This document shows, piece by piece, positions 7,707-17,200 of a stretch of 27,907 nt of DNA (the stretch's first letter is position 1; each line of letters opens with the position of its first letter). This stretch comes from JARFQH01 sp041299015 (GTDB taxonomy: Bacteria; Desulfobacterota; Desulfobacteria; Desulfobacterales; SG8-13): the NCBI GenBank assembly GCA_041299015.1, contig JBFYWB010000075.1, positions 1 through 27,907 of the forward strand, read 5' to 3'. The notes beneath the pieces were generated by a model that saw only the letters and a program-made list of their open reading frames with translations, searched no databases and was not told the DNA's origin. The position numbers and the translations under genes were made by a program.

Positions 7707-8399
7707 TTACCGTATGTTGAAGACCAATTTCCACTGTTCCGATCCCTTGCGGACCACCACTTCGTCCCTGGAGATCCCAACGATAACATAGCCTTCGAGC
7801 CCTGCGCCTTCCCTCAGGATATTGCCGTTGATGACCGCTAAGCGGTGGCCGGGCAAGGGCGCCCATGATATCGCCTGAAGCTTCAAGTCGGTGGTCAGGA
7901 CCGGCAAGTCGGTGGCCGCGGATCGATCGGGTTCGGGTTCGGGTTCGGCCGCGGATGCCGGCGGCGCTGCCCGGCGGGTTTCGGCGGGATTTTTCTTGAC
8001 GGCCGGCGGTGGCGCGGCTTTGGGCGGTGGCGCAGGCTTTTCCACCGTACGAGTCGCGGGCGAGGCAGCCGGCGGTGGCGACGGCAGTTCGGCGGCAGCT
8101 TCGGGCGCAGCTTCGGACGACGGTGATTCTTGAATCGGTTTGGTGACCAACTGGGCGACGGAAGCCGCCGGCATGCCGTCGTGCTTTGCCGGTGATAGCA
8201 AATAGAGGAGAAGCCCACCGACCGAGATCAGCAGCACCACTGCCAACATGCCCCACAACAGCAAGACCGACCAGCCGGAGCTGATGTCCCAACGGCGGAT
8301 GGTCCTGCGCGGTGCGCGGCCGGAAGGCCAGATCACCGATCGGCCTTTGGGCGGGTTATCATCTTCGAGTTTTTTCAGGGCTTTCAGAATGGAACTCAC
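7707..8399 (-). CDS. gspB: GspB-like general secretion pathway protein, 230 aa
   Basis: The start is the GTG at 8397-8399, giving the typical GspB opening (V/M)SSILKALKKLE, with GAGGAA nine bases upstream. In-frame ATGs further up, to 8465, lack a site. After a short cytoplasmic helix comes one membrane segment (about residues 46-67, LLLWGMLAVVLLISVGGLLLY). A long proline/alanine-rich periplasmic linker (about 75-160) is followed by a C-terminal globular domain (LKLQAISWAPLPGHRLAVINGN..., about 170-230), which is the GspB/ExeB domain, related to the GspC homology region. GspB works with the ATPase GspA to insert the type II secretion secretin through the peptidoglycan. It lies 62 nt after gspA. 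No other gsp gene is in the window. Confidence 0.88.
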   Translation of the reverse strand: MSSILKALKKLEDDNPPKGRSVIWPSGRAPRRTIRRWDISSGWSVLLLWGMLAVVLLISVGGLLLYLLSPAKHDGMPAASVAQLVTKPIQESPSSEAAPEAAAELPSPPPAASPATRTVEKPAPPPKAAPPPAVKKNPAETRRAAPPASAAEPEPEPDRSAATDLPVLTTDLKLQAISWAPLPGHRLAVINGNILREGAGLEGYVIVGISRDEVVVRKGSEQWKLVFNIR

Positions 8400-8461
8400 G
8401 ATTTCAGATTCCTCGATAAAATGGATGGCCATCGGCGTTCGCATGGCCGATCGACCGCCTG

Positions 8462-10159
8462 TCACTCATGCCGGATGTGCGGAATTTCCAGTCGCGGGTT
8501 TTCATTGAACATCACAATTTTTGTCAAGACTCCGACGATTCCATCCGTTTCCAGGCCGTGTTTCTCTTGAACCTGCCGTATCGCCTCTTTGGTCCGCTCG
8601 TCGTAGGACGAACTGGTATCGAGCTGGGTGTATCCGATCTCGTTCAGCAGGGTCTTCAGTCTCACAATCGCCTCCTGCGGTGCCCGGTCTCCGGGCGGAC
8701 CATCGGGGGCCATGAAATCTTTCCAGGGGACATAGATGCCATCGGCACAGTATGACTTTAAAACACCCTCCGTCACCGTGATGGTCTCCTTCAATCTCGC
8801 TCGGCCCAGTGTCACCTGGTCGCCCCGGATCCCGAGGACCGCCAGAAACCCGGGCGACGATCCGCCGGGTATCCTCACCGATACGATGGCCGGAAGGTTT
8901 AATGTCTTGAGAACATCGAGGCGGCAATCGATGTGCAGCATCGCCAGGCCGTTTTGCGCGGCAGCCGCCTCGAAGAAGCTGTCATTATCGTTCCGCCCGT
9001 CGAGTGCCGGATCGATTCTAAAATCGAAATCCCAGAGGTCCAGAACGCTTTGAAGTGCGGTGTGCCGGGCCGAGCGGACATCCATGTCGTGAATAAAGTG
9101 CGAAAAAGCGGTGCTCGCGCCGTTCGGGCCGACAACCGCGGGCGTCTGGGTCGGTGTGTCGGCAACCGGCGCCGTGGAGGGGGCAACCGGCGGGGGCGCT
9201 TGCCTCTGGGCATCTTCGGGACCCTTGTTCACCGTTTTTACCGAACCGGCCGACCCCATACGATAAAACCAGAACAAGAGCGCTGCCGCGCAAAGCACCG
9301 CCGCCAGAACGAGGGCCGGTTTTTTCAAATCCCGCAAGCGGCTGCGTTTTTTTTTTCGTGCGGACAGCTCACCGAGAGCGGCCCGCACGATGGCGGCAGT
9401 TATTTTCTTCTGGTTGCGGCCATAAGCCGTCAGCAGCGCCCGGTCGCAGACAATGTTGATGAGACGGGGTATCCCCTTGGCATAGCGATCAATGAGGCGG
9501 CAGGCTATGTAAGTGAAGACGACCGGCGTTTTAGACGCAGCGATCTGGATGCGGTGCTCGATGTATTCCCTGACTTCCCTAAAACTCAGCGGCGTTAGTT
9601 GACAGCTGAGCGTAATGCGCTGAGCCAGCTGCCGCAGGTCGTAGGAATCGAGCAATTCACCGAGTTCCGGCTGTCCGACCAGAATGATCTGCAACATCTT
9701 TGAACGGTTGGTCTCCAGATTGGAGAGGAGCCGCAGTTGTTCCATCACGTCCCGGGTCAGGTTTTGGGCTTCATCCACAAGCAACACCACGGTTTTCCCC
9801 GCGGTTTTCATCTCGATCAGGTAGGTGTTGAGGGCATCGATCAGTTGCTTGGTGTCGTTCGCACGGCACTTGACTCCCAGTTCATCGGCAATCGTCTTGA
9901 GCAGCTGTGTGGGCCCCAGCCGGGGATTGAAGATATACGCGACCTCGGTCCTCTCGTCGAGGGAATCCAGAAATACACGACACAGCGTCGTTTTACCCGT
10001 GCCGACCTCTCCGGTAATCTCGACAAACCCTTCCCCATCGGCAATGGCATATTTCAGGTGCGCCATGGCCTCCTCGTGACTGCGGCTCACATAGTAGTAC
10101 TCGGGATTGGGGACGAGTTTGAAGGGTTTTTCACGAAACGAGAAGAACTTGTTATACAT
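8462..10159 (-). CDS. gspA: GspA/ExeA-like ATPase with peptidoglycan-binding domain, 565 aa
   Basis: I start at ATG 10157-10159 (MYNKFFSFREKPF, the typical ExeA opening), with GGAAAG upstream. A 26-residue extension to 10237 is unlikely. Order of domains: AAA+ ATPase with Walker A GEVGTGKTT (50-58), Walker B VVLLVDEAQ (124-132) and sensor motif ILVGQPEL (159-166); membrane helix about 281-299; proline-rich linker; a C39-peptidase-like region without an obvious catalytic set (about 350-480); a PG_binding_1 domain (about 497-551). Family knowledge: ExeA/GspA uses ATP and binds peptidoglycan to place the type II secretin in the outer membrane, in complex with GspB, which is encoded next. A second GspA-like ATPase with a different C-terminal domain is at 19433. 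Confidence 0.92.
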   Translation of the reverse strand: MYNKFFSFREKPFKLVPNPEYYYVSRSHEEAMAHLKYAIADGEGFVEITGEVGTGKTTLCRVFLDSLDERTEVAYIFNPRLGPTQLLKTIADELGVKCRANDTKQLIDALNTYLIEMKTAGKTVVLLVDEAQNLTRDVMEQLRLLSNLETNRSKMLQIILVGQPELGELLDSYDLRQLAQRITLSCQLTPLSFREVREYIEHRIQIAASKTPVVFTYIACRLIDRYAKGIPRLINIVCDRALLTAYGRNQKKITAAIVRAALGELSARKKKRSRLRDLKKPALVLAAVLCAAALLFWFYRMGSAGSVKTVNKGPEDAQRQAPPPVAPSTAPVADTPTQTPAVVGPNGASTAFSHFIHDMDVRSARHTALQSVLDLWDFDFRIDPALDGRNDNDSFFEAAAAQNGLAMLHIDCRLDVLKTLNLPAIVSVRIPGGSSPGFLAVLGIRGDQVTLGRARLKETITVTEGVLKSYCADGIYVPWKDFMAPDGPPGDRAPQEAIVRLKTLLNEIGYTQLDTSSSYDERTKEAIRQVQEKHGLETDGIVGVLTKIVMFNENPRLEIPHIRHE

Positions 10160-10428
10160 CGGGTTTCTTTCCGGCACCGGATTCGGGTTGCAGACCGTCA
10201 ATTCGGATGCATCCGGCATGCGCCGTGCTATCGGCAACCGGTCCTAAACAGACCATATCGATAAGTTTACCAACAATTCGTTCTTAATTAAAGGCCCTGC
10301 TTGCGGCCGGTTGCATCCATGCTCGCCGCTTTGCGGCCCAGGCCGACCCTTTGTCGCCATCTCGGCGCCCGATCGGGCTAAAGGCGCGGCCAACTTCCCC
10401 AACGCGTAGATCACAACGGTGAGCGGGC

Positions 10429-11406
10429 TCAAAACAGGTCCAGTTGATCGACCGGGCCGGTCTCAAAATGCGCAAAGTACAAATCGATCTGTTTTTTCAA
10501 CTTCTCGATCGACTTACGGTTGGCAAGTTTCCAGGTGTAGATTTCGTGATGCAGTCGACGGCTGTCTTCCGCCAAGGCCTGGATCAATTGCGGCCTGATC
10601 GGCTCCCACAGCAAGTGAGCCTCTTCGGCCGGCAGGCCGAGGCTCCTGAATCGCCAGGCGCAGTAGCGGTCCCACCAGCCGGAGGGCGTGGAAGCCTTGG
10701 CAAGGCTGCCTTCGAAATAGAATAAGGTCCATGCGAGCTGCCTAAAGTCGACATGCAAATCCCTGGCCACATCGTTGAGCACGCGCCTTCCTTGAGACGT
10801 GTGTATGTCGAGGGCGATCCAATAGGGAAACGGCTTTTCTTCGTCCGCCGCTGTCACCACCTCGGGAATGTCCCCGGAGACCGCCAGATAAGCAGCCGCC
10901 TGAATCACCGCCCGGTCCCGCAGGCGCCCCGGGCTCCTGAACCGCATCGCATTGGAAACCAGCCGGTGTCGGCCGTCTTCGGCCGCGTTGTGGTCCAGCC
11001 AGTGCCGGAAATCATCCGGACGCCGGATGGCGTCGGCGACGATTTTGATGGGGCGATCGTCTAAAGTCCCATCGAGCACCGAACGATCGCCCTCGAAAAG
11101 ACGGTGGGCCAAAGATCCGAGCCCGATGGCATCTCGGGCTTTGGCCGAGCGGGCCACCTTGACCAAGGCAGCCGCCTGACTGTGAAATTTTTTGTTGAAG
11201 AGCAGCTCGGCGCCCAACGGCCAGCACTCTTCAAATGTGATGAGCGCGGAGCGATCCCGAAACCAGTTCTTCTCCGAAGAATTCAGACTCTGGATCAACG
11301 CACTGGTGGTGTAGACCAGTTCGATATTACCACGCCGCACCGCTTTTTGCAGCAGCGAGCGAAAGCGTGAATCGATATGGGTTCCGTGCTTGTCGAGGAT
11401 GGTCAT
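10429..11406 (-). CDS. Unrecognised protein with C-terminal beta-clamp-binding motif, 325 aa
   Basis: The C-terminus is ...VDQLDLF. QLDLF is an exact match to the bacterial sliding-clamp-binding consensus QL(S/D)LF, and its position at the very end is typical for functional motifs. Near the N-terminus, residues 14-30 (RFRSLLQKAVRRGNIEL) and the later RSALITFEE segment recall the C-terminal helical region of RarA/MgsA-type ATPases (LQK-x-x-R-R-x-x-x-x-A ... R-x-x-x-x-E-D). No Walker motif is present, so it is not an ATPase. The remainder is helical and rich in Arg, His and Trp. I infer a DNA replication or repair accessory that docks on DnaN. The start is the ATG at 11404-11406, with only a weak GAG upstream. 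Neighbours give no further clue. Confidence 0.75.
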   Translation of the reverse strand: MTILDKHGTHIDSRFRSLLQKAVRRGNIELVYTTSALIQSLNSSEKNWFRDRSALITFEECWPLGAELLFNKKFHSQAAALVKVARSAKARDAIGLGSLAHRLFEGDRSVLDGTLDDRPIKIVADAIRRPDDFRHWLDHNAAEDGRHRLVSNAMRFRSPGRLRDRAVIQAAAYLAVSGDIPEVVTAADEEKPFPYWIALDIHTSQGRRVLNDVARDLHVDFRQLAWTLFYFEGSLAKASTPSGWWDRYCAWRFRSLGLPAEEAHLLWEPIRPQLIQALAEDSRRLHHEIYTWKLANRKSIEKLKKQIDLYFAHFETGPVDQLDLF

Positions 11407-11555
11407 GGCTCGGCGGCTCTCGATGAACCTTTTCAGGGAGTCGGGTGACCGGATTGTCGACCGGTCAACTGTTTGAAAGCCCCGGCGAGCATCGCACCGA
11501 ATGACCAGAGGGCCGTTGTCGAATTCGGGATAAAGGCTGTTTCTTTGATTGGAAG

Positions 11556-11586
11556 CCGCCGGATCGGTTCCAGTCCAAGCCGGCGG
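11556..11586 (-). terminator. Weak hairpin after the SDR gene
   Basis: CCGCCGG (11556-11562) and CCGGCGG (11580-11586) form a 7-bp GC stem just after the minus-strand SDR stop. No T-run follows on the minus strand, and only four Ts on the plus strand. Confidence 0.3.
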
Positions 11587-11589
11587 TTT

Positions 11590-12330
11590 TCACAATGTCA
11601 TACCGCCATCCACGACCAGCATCTGTCCCGTCACGAAACTGCTTTCGGCGGATGCCAGAAAAAGACAGGCCTCGGCAACCTCATCGGCCGTTCCCAGGCG
11701 CCCCATCTTGTGTCGCCGCACGAAGGCGCTTCGCACGGCCTGAGGATCTTCACTCGCGGCTATGCGCACCTCTAATCCCGGCGTCTGGATGGTACCGGGG
11801 CAGACGGCGTTGACCCGGATGCCCCGGGTGGCGAAATCAACGGCGACGGACTTGGTGAATCCGATGAGGGCGGCCTTGGCGGTACTATAGGCAAACCGAC
11901 CGGGCGCGCTGGTGATACTCGATAGAACCGAAGCGATGTTGATGATCGCTCCGCCACCCCGCGTGCACATGCCCGGAAGAAAGGCGCGGGTCATATAGAA
12001 CGCACCCCTGAGATTGACGTCGAGGGAGCGCTCCAGTTCTTCCGGCGAGCAATCGAGAATCGTGCCGGAAGCCACATATCCGGCACAGTTGACCAGAATA
12101 TCGACGGCGCCGATTTTTTTGGCCGCCGATGCGACATCGGAGGGCCGGGTGACATCGAGTTGCACGATCCGGATCGATTCCGTCTGCTCGATAGCCTGCA
12201 GCGGTGCAAGACTCCGGCTGGTGGCCCACACCCGGCAGCCTTCCCGCGCAAAACGGCAGGCAATCGCAAGGCCGATCCCCTGTCCGGCCCCGGTGATCAC
12301 GGCCGATTGACCATCCAGTCGTTTAGCCAT
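11590..12330 (-). CDS. BDH2/DHRS6-like short-chain dehydrogenase, 246 aa
   Basis: The start is ATG at 12328-12330 (MAKRLDGQ), with AAGGA upstream. Classical SDR features: cofactor motif TGAGQGIG (13-20), NCAG (81-84), N106, and catalytic S134, Y148 and K152 (YSTAK). The sequence follows human BDH2/DHRS6 nearly without gaps, including CPGTxxTP, a GRLGTADEVA segment, LASxESxxVTG and the terminal DGG-x-x-L, and the length agrees (245 aa). That relative is an NAD-dependent hydroxy-acid/hydroxybutyrate dehydrogenase. Here the residues after strand 2 are T37-S38-R39 instead of an acidic residue, which suggests NADP(H) preference. The substrate is unknown. It lies 25 nt after the PAC2 gene in the same direction, so the pair is likely an operon. 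Confidence 0.9.
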   Translation of the reverse strand: MAKRLDGQSAVITGAGQGIGLAIACRFAREGCRVWATSRSLAPLQAIEQTESIRIVQLDVTRPSDVASAAKKIGAVDILVNCAGYVASGTILDCSPEELERSLDVNLRGAFYMTRAFLPGMCTRGGGAIINIASVLSSITSAPGRFAYSTAKAALIGFTKSVAVDFATRGIRVNAVCPGTIQTPGLEVRIAASEDPQAVRSAFVRRHKMGRLGTADEVAEACLFLASAESSFVTGQMLVVDGGMTL

Positions 12331-12355
12331 GTCTGCGTCCTTGCGCAATCATCCG

Positions 12356-13219
12356 CTATGGGTTAAAAAAATCTCGGATGTCGACGACTTTTTCTTCTCT
12401 CTTGGCGGCGGCTTTCCTACCGCTCACAGCCCCTTTGAATTTTTCCTTGCGGAGCTTGTCGATCATCTCCCGCAGTTCGGGCTTGGTTTCGATGATGGCC
12501 TGGATGTGCTTGTTCAATGCTGACCAGCGCTCCTCCAATTCAGCCGTGCCGATGGAAAACCCGGCCACCTTGCCTAGAATTTTACACAGCGAAGCCAGCA
12601 ACCCGAAGTGGGAGGTCCCTTGGAGGTAGTAGGGACAATGACTCCAGAGGCTGATGCATTCCAATCCGACCCGGGCGGCCTCGGACTGGATCACGGCGTG
12701 AATGGCACTGGGACCCGCATAGGAGATCAGATAAAGGCCCTCCTGCTTGAGACGCTCCCGCATGGCCTCGCTCGCGGCCATGCCGGAAATTATCCGGTCT
12801 GAATGCAAAACGGTATCGTACATGCTGCCGAGCGTGATGACCATTCGAATCGACAGCGCCCGGCAAAGGGCCAGAAGCTCATCGGTGAACCGGTACCAGT
12901 TAAGGGACGGCTCATGCGTTTTCAACATGACCAGATCAGATTCTTCGGGGCCGGTGTACGCGCTGTAAACGGTGAGATCGGGCCAGGTCATGTCTTCGAG
13001 GACTCCGTCGACGATGGTCACCGCCGGCCGTGAATGATCGTGGTGAAAATAGGCGTCCGGGTCGAACCCGGCAAAAGGCACGGCCGCAAACTGACGGATC
13101 AGACAGTCGACGGCATCGGTGGCCACCTCGAGGGCATTGCCCCAACCACCGAAGCCGGCAATCAGAACGGGTTTCTTCAAGACCGGCAGTTCTCGGATGC
13201 GAATCCCCTGAATATCCAT
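12356..13219 (-). CDS. PAC2-family protein, 287 aa
   Basis: The protein opens with LPVLKKPVLIAGFGGWGNALEVA (about 10-32), the first strand and turn of the PAC2 (proteasome-assembly-chaperone-like) domain. SAYTGPEESDLVMLKTHEPSLNWYRF and VITLGSMYDTVLHSD follow the family pattern. ISYAGPSAIHAVIQSEAARVGLECISLWSHCPYYLQ completes the core to about residue 205. The C-terminal 80 residues are helical and lysine-rich. Bacterial PAC2 proteins have no agreed biochemical role. I start at ATG 13217-13219; the TTG at 13228 lies inside the -10 box. No ribosome site is visible, and the promoter at 13228-13255 predicts a leaderless mRNA. The SDR gene follows after 25 nt. Confidence 0.88.
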   Translation of the reverse strand: MDIQGIRIRELPVLKKPVLIAGFGGWGNALEVATDAVDCLIRQFAAVPFAGFDPDAYFHHDHSRPAVTIVDGVLEDMTWPDLTVYSAYTGPEESDLVMLKTHEPSLNWYRFTDELLALCRALSIRMVITLGSMYDTVLHSDRIISGMAASEAMRERLKQEGLYLISYAGPSAIHAVIQSEAARVGLECISLWSHCPYYLQGTSHFGLLASLCKILGKVAGFSIGTAELEERWSALNKHIQAIIETKPELREMIDKLRKEKFKGAVSGRKAAAKREEKVVDIRDFFNP

Positions 13220-13227
13220 TACTTTCA

Positions 13228-13255
13228 ATTACACGGCTAAAGCAATTTTTGTCAA
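13228..13255 (-). promoter_or_regulatory. Promoter of the PAC2 gene, leaderless spacing
   Basis: On the minus strand, TTGACA (13255-13250), a 16-nt spacer and TGTAAT (13233-13228). The -10 box ends 8 nt before the ATG at 13219, so transcription should begin at or within a base or two of the start codon. Confidence 0.55.
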
Positions 13256-13332
13256 GCCGCTGATCGGGCAGCGGCGACGAACAGAAATGGTATCGGTGAA
13301 ATACAGTCTCAAAGGCCCTCTTGCCGGAGGTT

Positions 13333-13360
13333 TTGACAATTATCGATCTTGTGTTACCAT
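13333..13360 (+). promoter_or_regulatory. Promoter of the LON-domain gene
   Basis: TTGACA (13333-13338), 16-nt spacer, TACCAT (13355-13360). The perfect -35 compensates for a modest -10. The predicted leader is about 110 nt. It is back-to-back with the PAC2 promoter. Confidence 0.5.
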
Positions 13361-13476
13361 GAAACACCAACTCAACGGATACGGCCATCGGGTTCAATGC
13401 GGGCGTTTTTATGCGCTGTCGGTCGGCCCAGGGTTAACCGAAAAAATGGACCCCGCAAGACCGTAAGAGCGGACAA

Positions 13477-14139
13477 ATGACCGAAAACGAGTTCGTTCCC
13501 ATCTTTCCCCTCGGTATCGTAATGCTGCCGGAGCAGCTGATACCCCTGCATATATTCGAGGAACGCTATAAACTGATGATCGGCGAATGCCTCGCGAATG
13601 ACAGGGTGTTCGGCATCGTCTATTTCGACGCCCAAAAGATAAGCGGCGCCGGCTGCACCGCGCGGGTTCAGGACGTGCTCAAGAGATATCCGGACGGACG
13701 GCTGGATATCGTTACCCGCGGAGAGCGTCGGTTTATCGTCGGCCGGCTCGACGAGTCGAAACCCTATCTGCGGGCAACGGTCGCCTATTTTGACGATGCG
13801 CCTGAAGAGTCGGACGACGGTATGCTGCAAGATGCCCGCCGCGGCCTTGTGCTTCTGGATCAAGCCATCAGTCTGAAGCCGCACAAGACGGCGTTCGATG
13901 CGGCAGACGGTCCGGATTACAAAGGCATTTCCTTTTTAGTGGCCGGCAGCGATGGCTTCAATGCCTCTGAAAAACAGAAGTTTCTCGAAATGACATCGAC
14001 CCGCGAACGTCTGCGGAAAAGCGTCGCCGCCCTCTCTAAAATTATCGACCGCATCCGGCTCACCGAAGAGATTCAGAACCTCATCGGCGGCAACGGCAAC
14101 CTGCCCGAACCGCTGAAGCGCAGGCTGTCGGAGCTTTGA
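13477..14139 (+). CDS. LON substrate-binding-domain protein, 220 aa
   Basis: Residues 7-35 (VPIFPLGIVMLPEQLIPLHIFEERYKLMI) are the clear start of the Lon N-terminal substrate-binding domain, including the P-L-x-x-x-x-P-x-x-x-x-x-L-x-I-F-E-x-R-Y pattern. FGIVYF and RLDIVTRGERRFIVGRL follow in family order. The C-terminal 100 residues are helical. There is no ATPase or protease domain, so it is a stand-alone adaptor-like member, whose function in bacteria is not settled; substrate recognition is inferred. The ATG at 13477 has a weak AAGAG seven bases upstream. A promoter at 13333-13360 precedes it. The AsmA-like gene starts 132 nt later, so the two may share transcription. Confidence 0.88.
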   Translation: MTENEFVPIFPLGIVMLPEQLIPLHIFEERYKLMIGECLANDRVFGIVYFDAQKISGAGCTARVQDVLKRYPDGRLDIVTRGERRFIVGRLDESKPYLRATVAYFDDAPEESDDGMLQDARRGLVLLDQAISLKPHKTAFDAADGPDYKGISFLVAGSDGFNASEKQKFLEMTSTRERLRKSVAALSKIIDRIRLTEEIQNLIGGNGNLPEPLKRRLSEL

Positions 14140-14271
14140 GGACATACCGGTCAAGACCCGATCCGCATGCGGGCAAGCAGTTGCGGGAAACTAAATCACG
14201 GTGGCGGCAGCCGTCGCCGTCCGAGTCTTGCGGCCGCCTCAACAGACGGTACCATTTTCCCGGGATCTGGC

Positions 14272-17200
14272 ATGACGGACAGGCCTGTAACCCCCCACAG
14301 CAAGACAAAACCGCCCGGGCGCAGAGCGATCAGGTGTCTGCTGCTCACCATCGTCGCCCTGACAACTGCCTGTCTGATCGCCCTGGTCCTGGTCGGCGGA
14401 TATGTTTATCGGCACCCCTCCAGCATCAAGCACCTTTTGGCCGAACGCATTTCAGAGCTGACCGGCGTGGCGGTCACGGTCGGGGAACTGTCCTACAGCG
14501 TCAACCCGCTGCGTCTCGGTTTACGTGACGTCGCCGCACGCCCGGCGGAAGACAGGCCCGGTTTCGATCTACAACTCGGCTCGCTTGTGGTCGATGCGCG
14601 CCTAAGCGGTCCTTTTGGCCGCCGTACGCTCGTCGTCGAGCATCTGCGGGCAGAGGATTTTTCGGCGCGCCTCAACACCGACATTCGGTTGCCGAAAGCC
14701 CTGGCGGAGGCCGCATCCCCTTCGTCGATGGGCCGCCTGATCCGCCGGCTGATCCGGTTTTTCCTGATATCCGACATCGAGTGGTCCTTGCTGGAAGCCA
14801 ATAACGGGCGGCTCACGATCACCGGCGAGGCGATGCAACTGGTACTCGATGGATTCCGGCTCAAATCGGATGCGGCCGCCGGGATCGATGCCCGCGGCCG
14901 GATGGTGGTATCCCGGATCGGAGCGGATACCCATGTGGCGGTTGCCGACTGTCGCATCCGCCTCGAACCGGCCGTTCGCACGGAAACCGGTTCGCTTTCC
15001 GGACGGCTGGAACTTTCCGGGGGTCGGATTTATGGGACGTCCTTCAGCGCCGACGGCATCGCCGCCGCGGTCCGCCTGATCTACCAATCCGACCGCAACG
15101 AAATCGCCCTGTCGGAAATGAGCATCGACGGGCGCCTCACGGCTCACCCGATAGCGACGGACGCTTTGCATCCGGTGCAGCGGTTGTCCTTCACAGGCCG
15201 GGGGGCTTATCGGTTGGCCGAAAAGGTGCTCGACCTGTCCGGCTGGTCTTTCGATGCCGCCGGCCTGCTGATGGCTTCCGGCACGGCCCGGCTGGATATC
15301 GAACCGCCTTTCCGGTTGCGGCTCGAGCTCGCCGCAGGCCGGCTCGATGCCGATCGGTTCGGCCTCTGGTACAGCGCCGTTTCCGGCAAACGCCCGTTAC
15401 CCTTGACGGTCGCCGGCCAGATCGACCTTAAGGGAGAGGTGGAGGGCCCGCTTACAGTAAAAGGGTCCGGCTGGCGGGCAAACTTGCGGCTGATGCTTCA
15501 AAATGTCCCTGTCGCCTATCACGACACCGACACGCGCCTGCAGGCGGTGTTGTCCGGCGGCATTCAGGCCACCGGCAAGCTCGCGAACCCGCAACTGCGG
15601 CTGAACCTGGAAGCGGATAAGATGGCGATCACCTCCAGGAACGCGGTCTTGACGGGTTTCCAGCCGCTCCTGAATGCCTCCGGGCATTTTCCTGTGCTGG
15701 AGGTCAACTTGCGCACCCGCGGTGCGGGCGCCAATCTGACCGCGGGGTCGCGGCGCTTGGCGCAGGTCAAAATCGAGTGGGATCGGGGGCAAATCAACCT
15801 GCGCAGCGGGGAGTTTTCACTCCCCCGTATCGTCCTGTCCAGCGCCACCCTGGCAAACCTCGAGGGGGCGCTGACCCGTACCGCGGACCACACGCTTTTA
15901 AAGCTTCAGGGCCGAAACAGCGGCCTGCTGCCAACGGCCGCCGCCTTGGGCCTGCTGCCGGCCGATTGGCGTTTCGCCGCAGCGGATACGCTCGAGCTGA
16001 CCCTGAAATGGCAGGCCAATGACGGTGGTACTCTCAGTGGCCGCATCGGTCTGACTGAATTCGGCTTCAGCGATCCGACCGAGAGCCGTTTTGCCGATAA
16101 TCTGACCTTCGCGGCCGAGACCTGGGCCCGCATCGGCCGCGACGGCCATAACATCCATTCGGATATTCGCCTGAGCGCCGCCGCTGGAGAAATCCTCTGG
16201 GGTGCGTATTACCTCAATCTCGGTGCGACACCGTTCACCGCTGCGGTGGTTTCAAAAATCAGAACCGACCGCGCGCATTTGACGCTCGACCGTCTGGAGA
16301 CATCCCTCAAAGACCTGATTGACCTCAAGGCTTCCGGCTCGGTAGAGGCGACGGCCGAGGACCTGAAGGTGGACATGACTCTTCAGATTCCGCGGACGAA
16401 AGCAGGGCCGCTGTATCGACATCTCATCGGCGAGCCTTACCGGTACAAGAAACCGGCCCTGAGCGACCTCCGGATAGAAGGCCATGTAGGCGCTCAAATC
16501 AATGTAACCGCCGCCGCACGCTCTTTGAGCGCCAAGGGGCACGCCTACTGGCAGCAGGGTCTTTTGGACGGTTCGAACATGGGGCTGTCGCTATCCGGAA
16601 TCGACCTCGGCCTGCCCCTCTGGTACCGATCGACACCGTCGGAGACAACCGCATCACCGCTGAAAGGTCATCTGAAAATCGCAAGAGCACGGCTGCCTCA
16701 TCTCGGGGAACTGCCCCTGATGCTTGAATTCGATGCGCGACCCAACCATCTGACCATCCAGCAGCCGCCGACGCTGCGCCTTCTCTCCGGACGGCTCGAC
16801 ATCGGTCCGGTGGTCGTCACAAACCTTTACCACGATCGCTTGAAACTTGAAACCGACCTTGCCCTTGAGGACCTCGAAATCGACACTCTGTTGCAAACGT
16901 TCTGGCCGCACTCCGTCGGGGGCGCTCTATCCGGCCGACTCGATCCGCTCCGTTTTCAAAACGACACGCTCAGCAGCCGCGGGACGTTGACCGCCGCTCT
17001 ATTCAACGGCAGTGTCCAGATCATAGACCCGGGCATTTCGGGGCTGATGACATCCGTGCCGGTTTTGACATTCGACAGCCGGATAAACGACCTGGATCTG
17101 GAGCAGATGACGTCGGAAACCACCTTCGGAAAAATCCAAGGCGTACTGCGGGGACGACTGGATGGCGTGGAGGTCGTCAACGGCCAGCCGCAAAAATTCG

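Noticed and set aside
7585..8292. Minus-strand frame of 235 codons overlapping gspB
   Set aside because: Same strand as gspB but another phase; arginine- and glycine-rich shadow without motifs or a ribosome site.
8933..9598. Plus-strand frame of 221 codons
   Set aside because: Antisense shadow of gspA.
13359..13466. 35-codon ORF just upstream of the LON-domain gene
   Set aside because: Its ATG overlaps the -10 box of the promoter at 13333-13360, so it would not be on the transcript, and it has no ribosome site.
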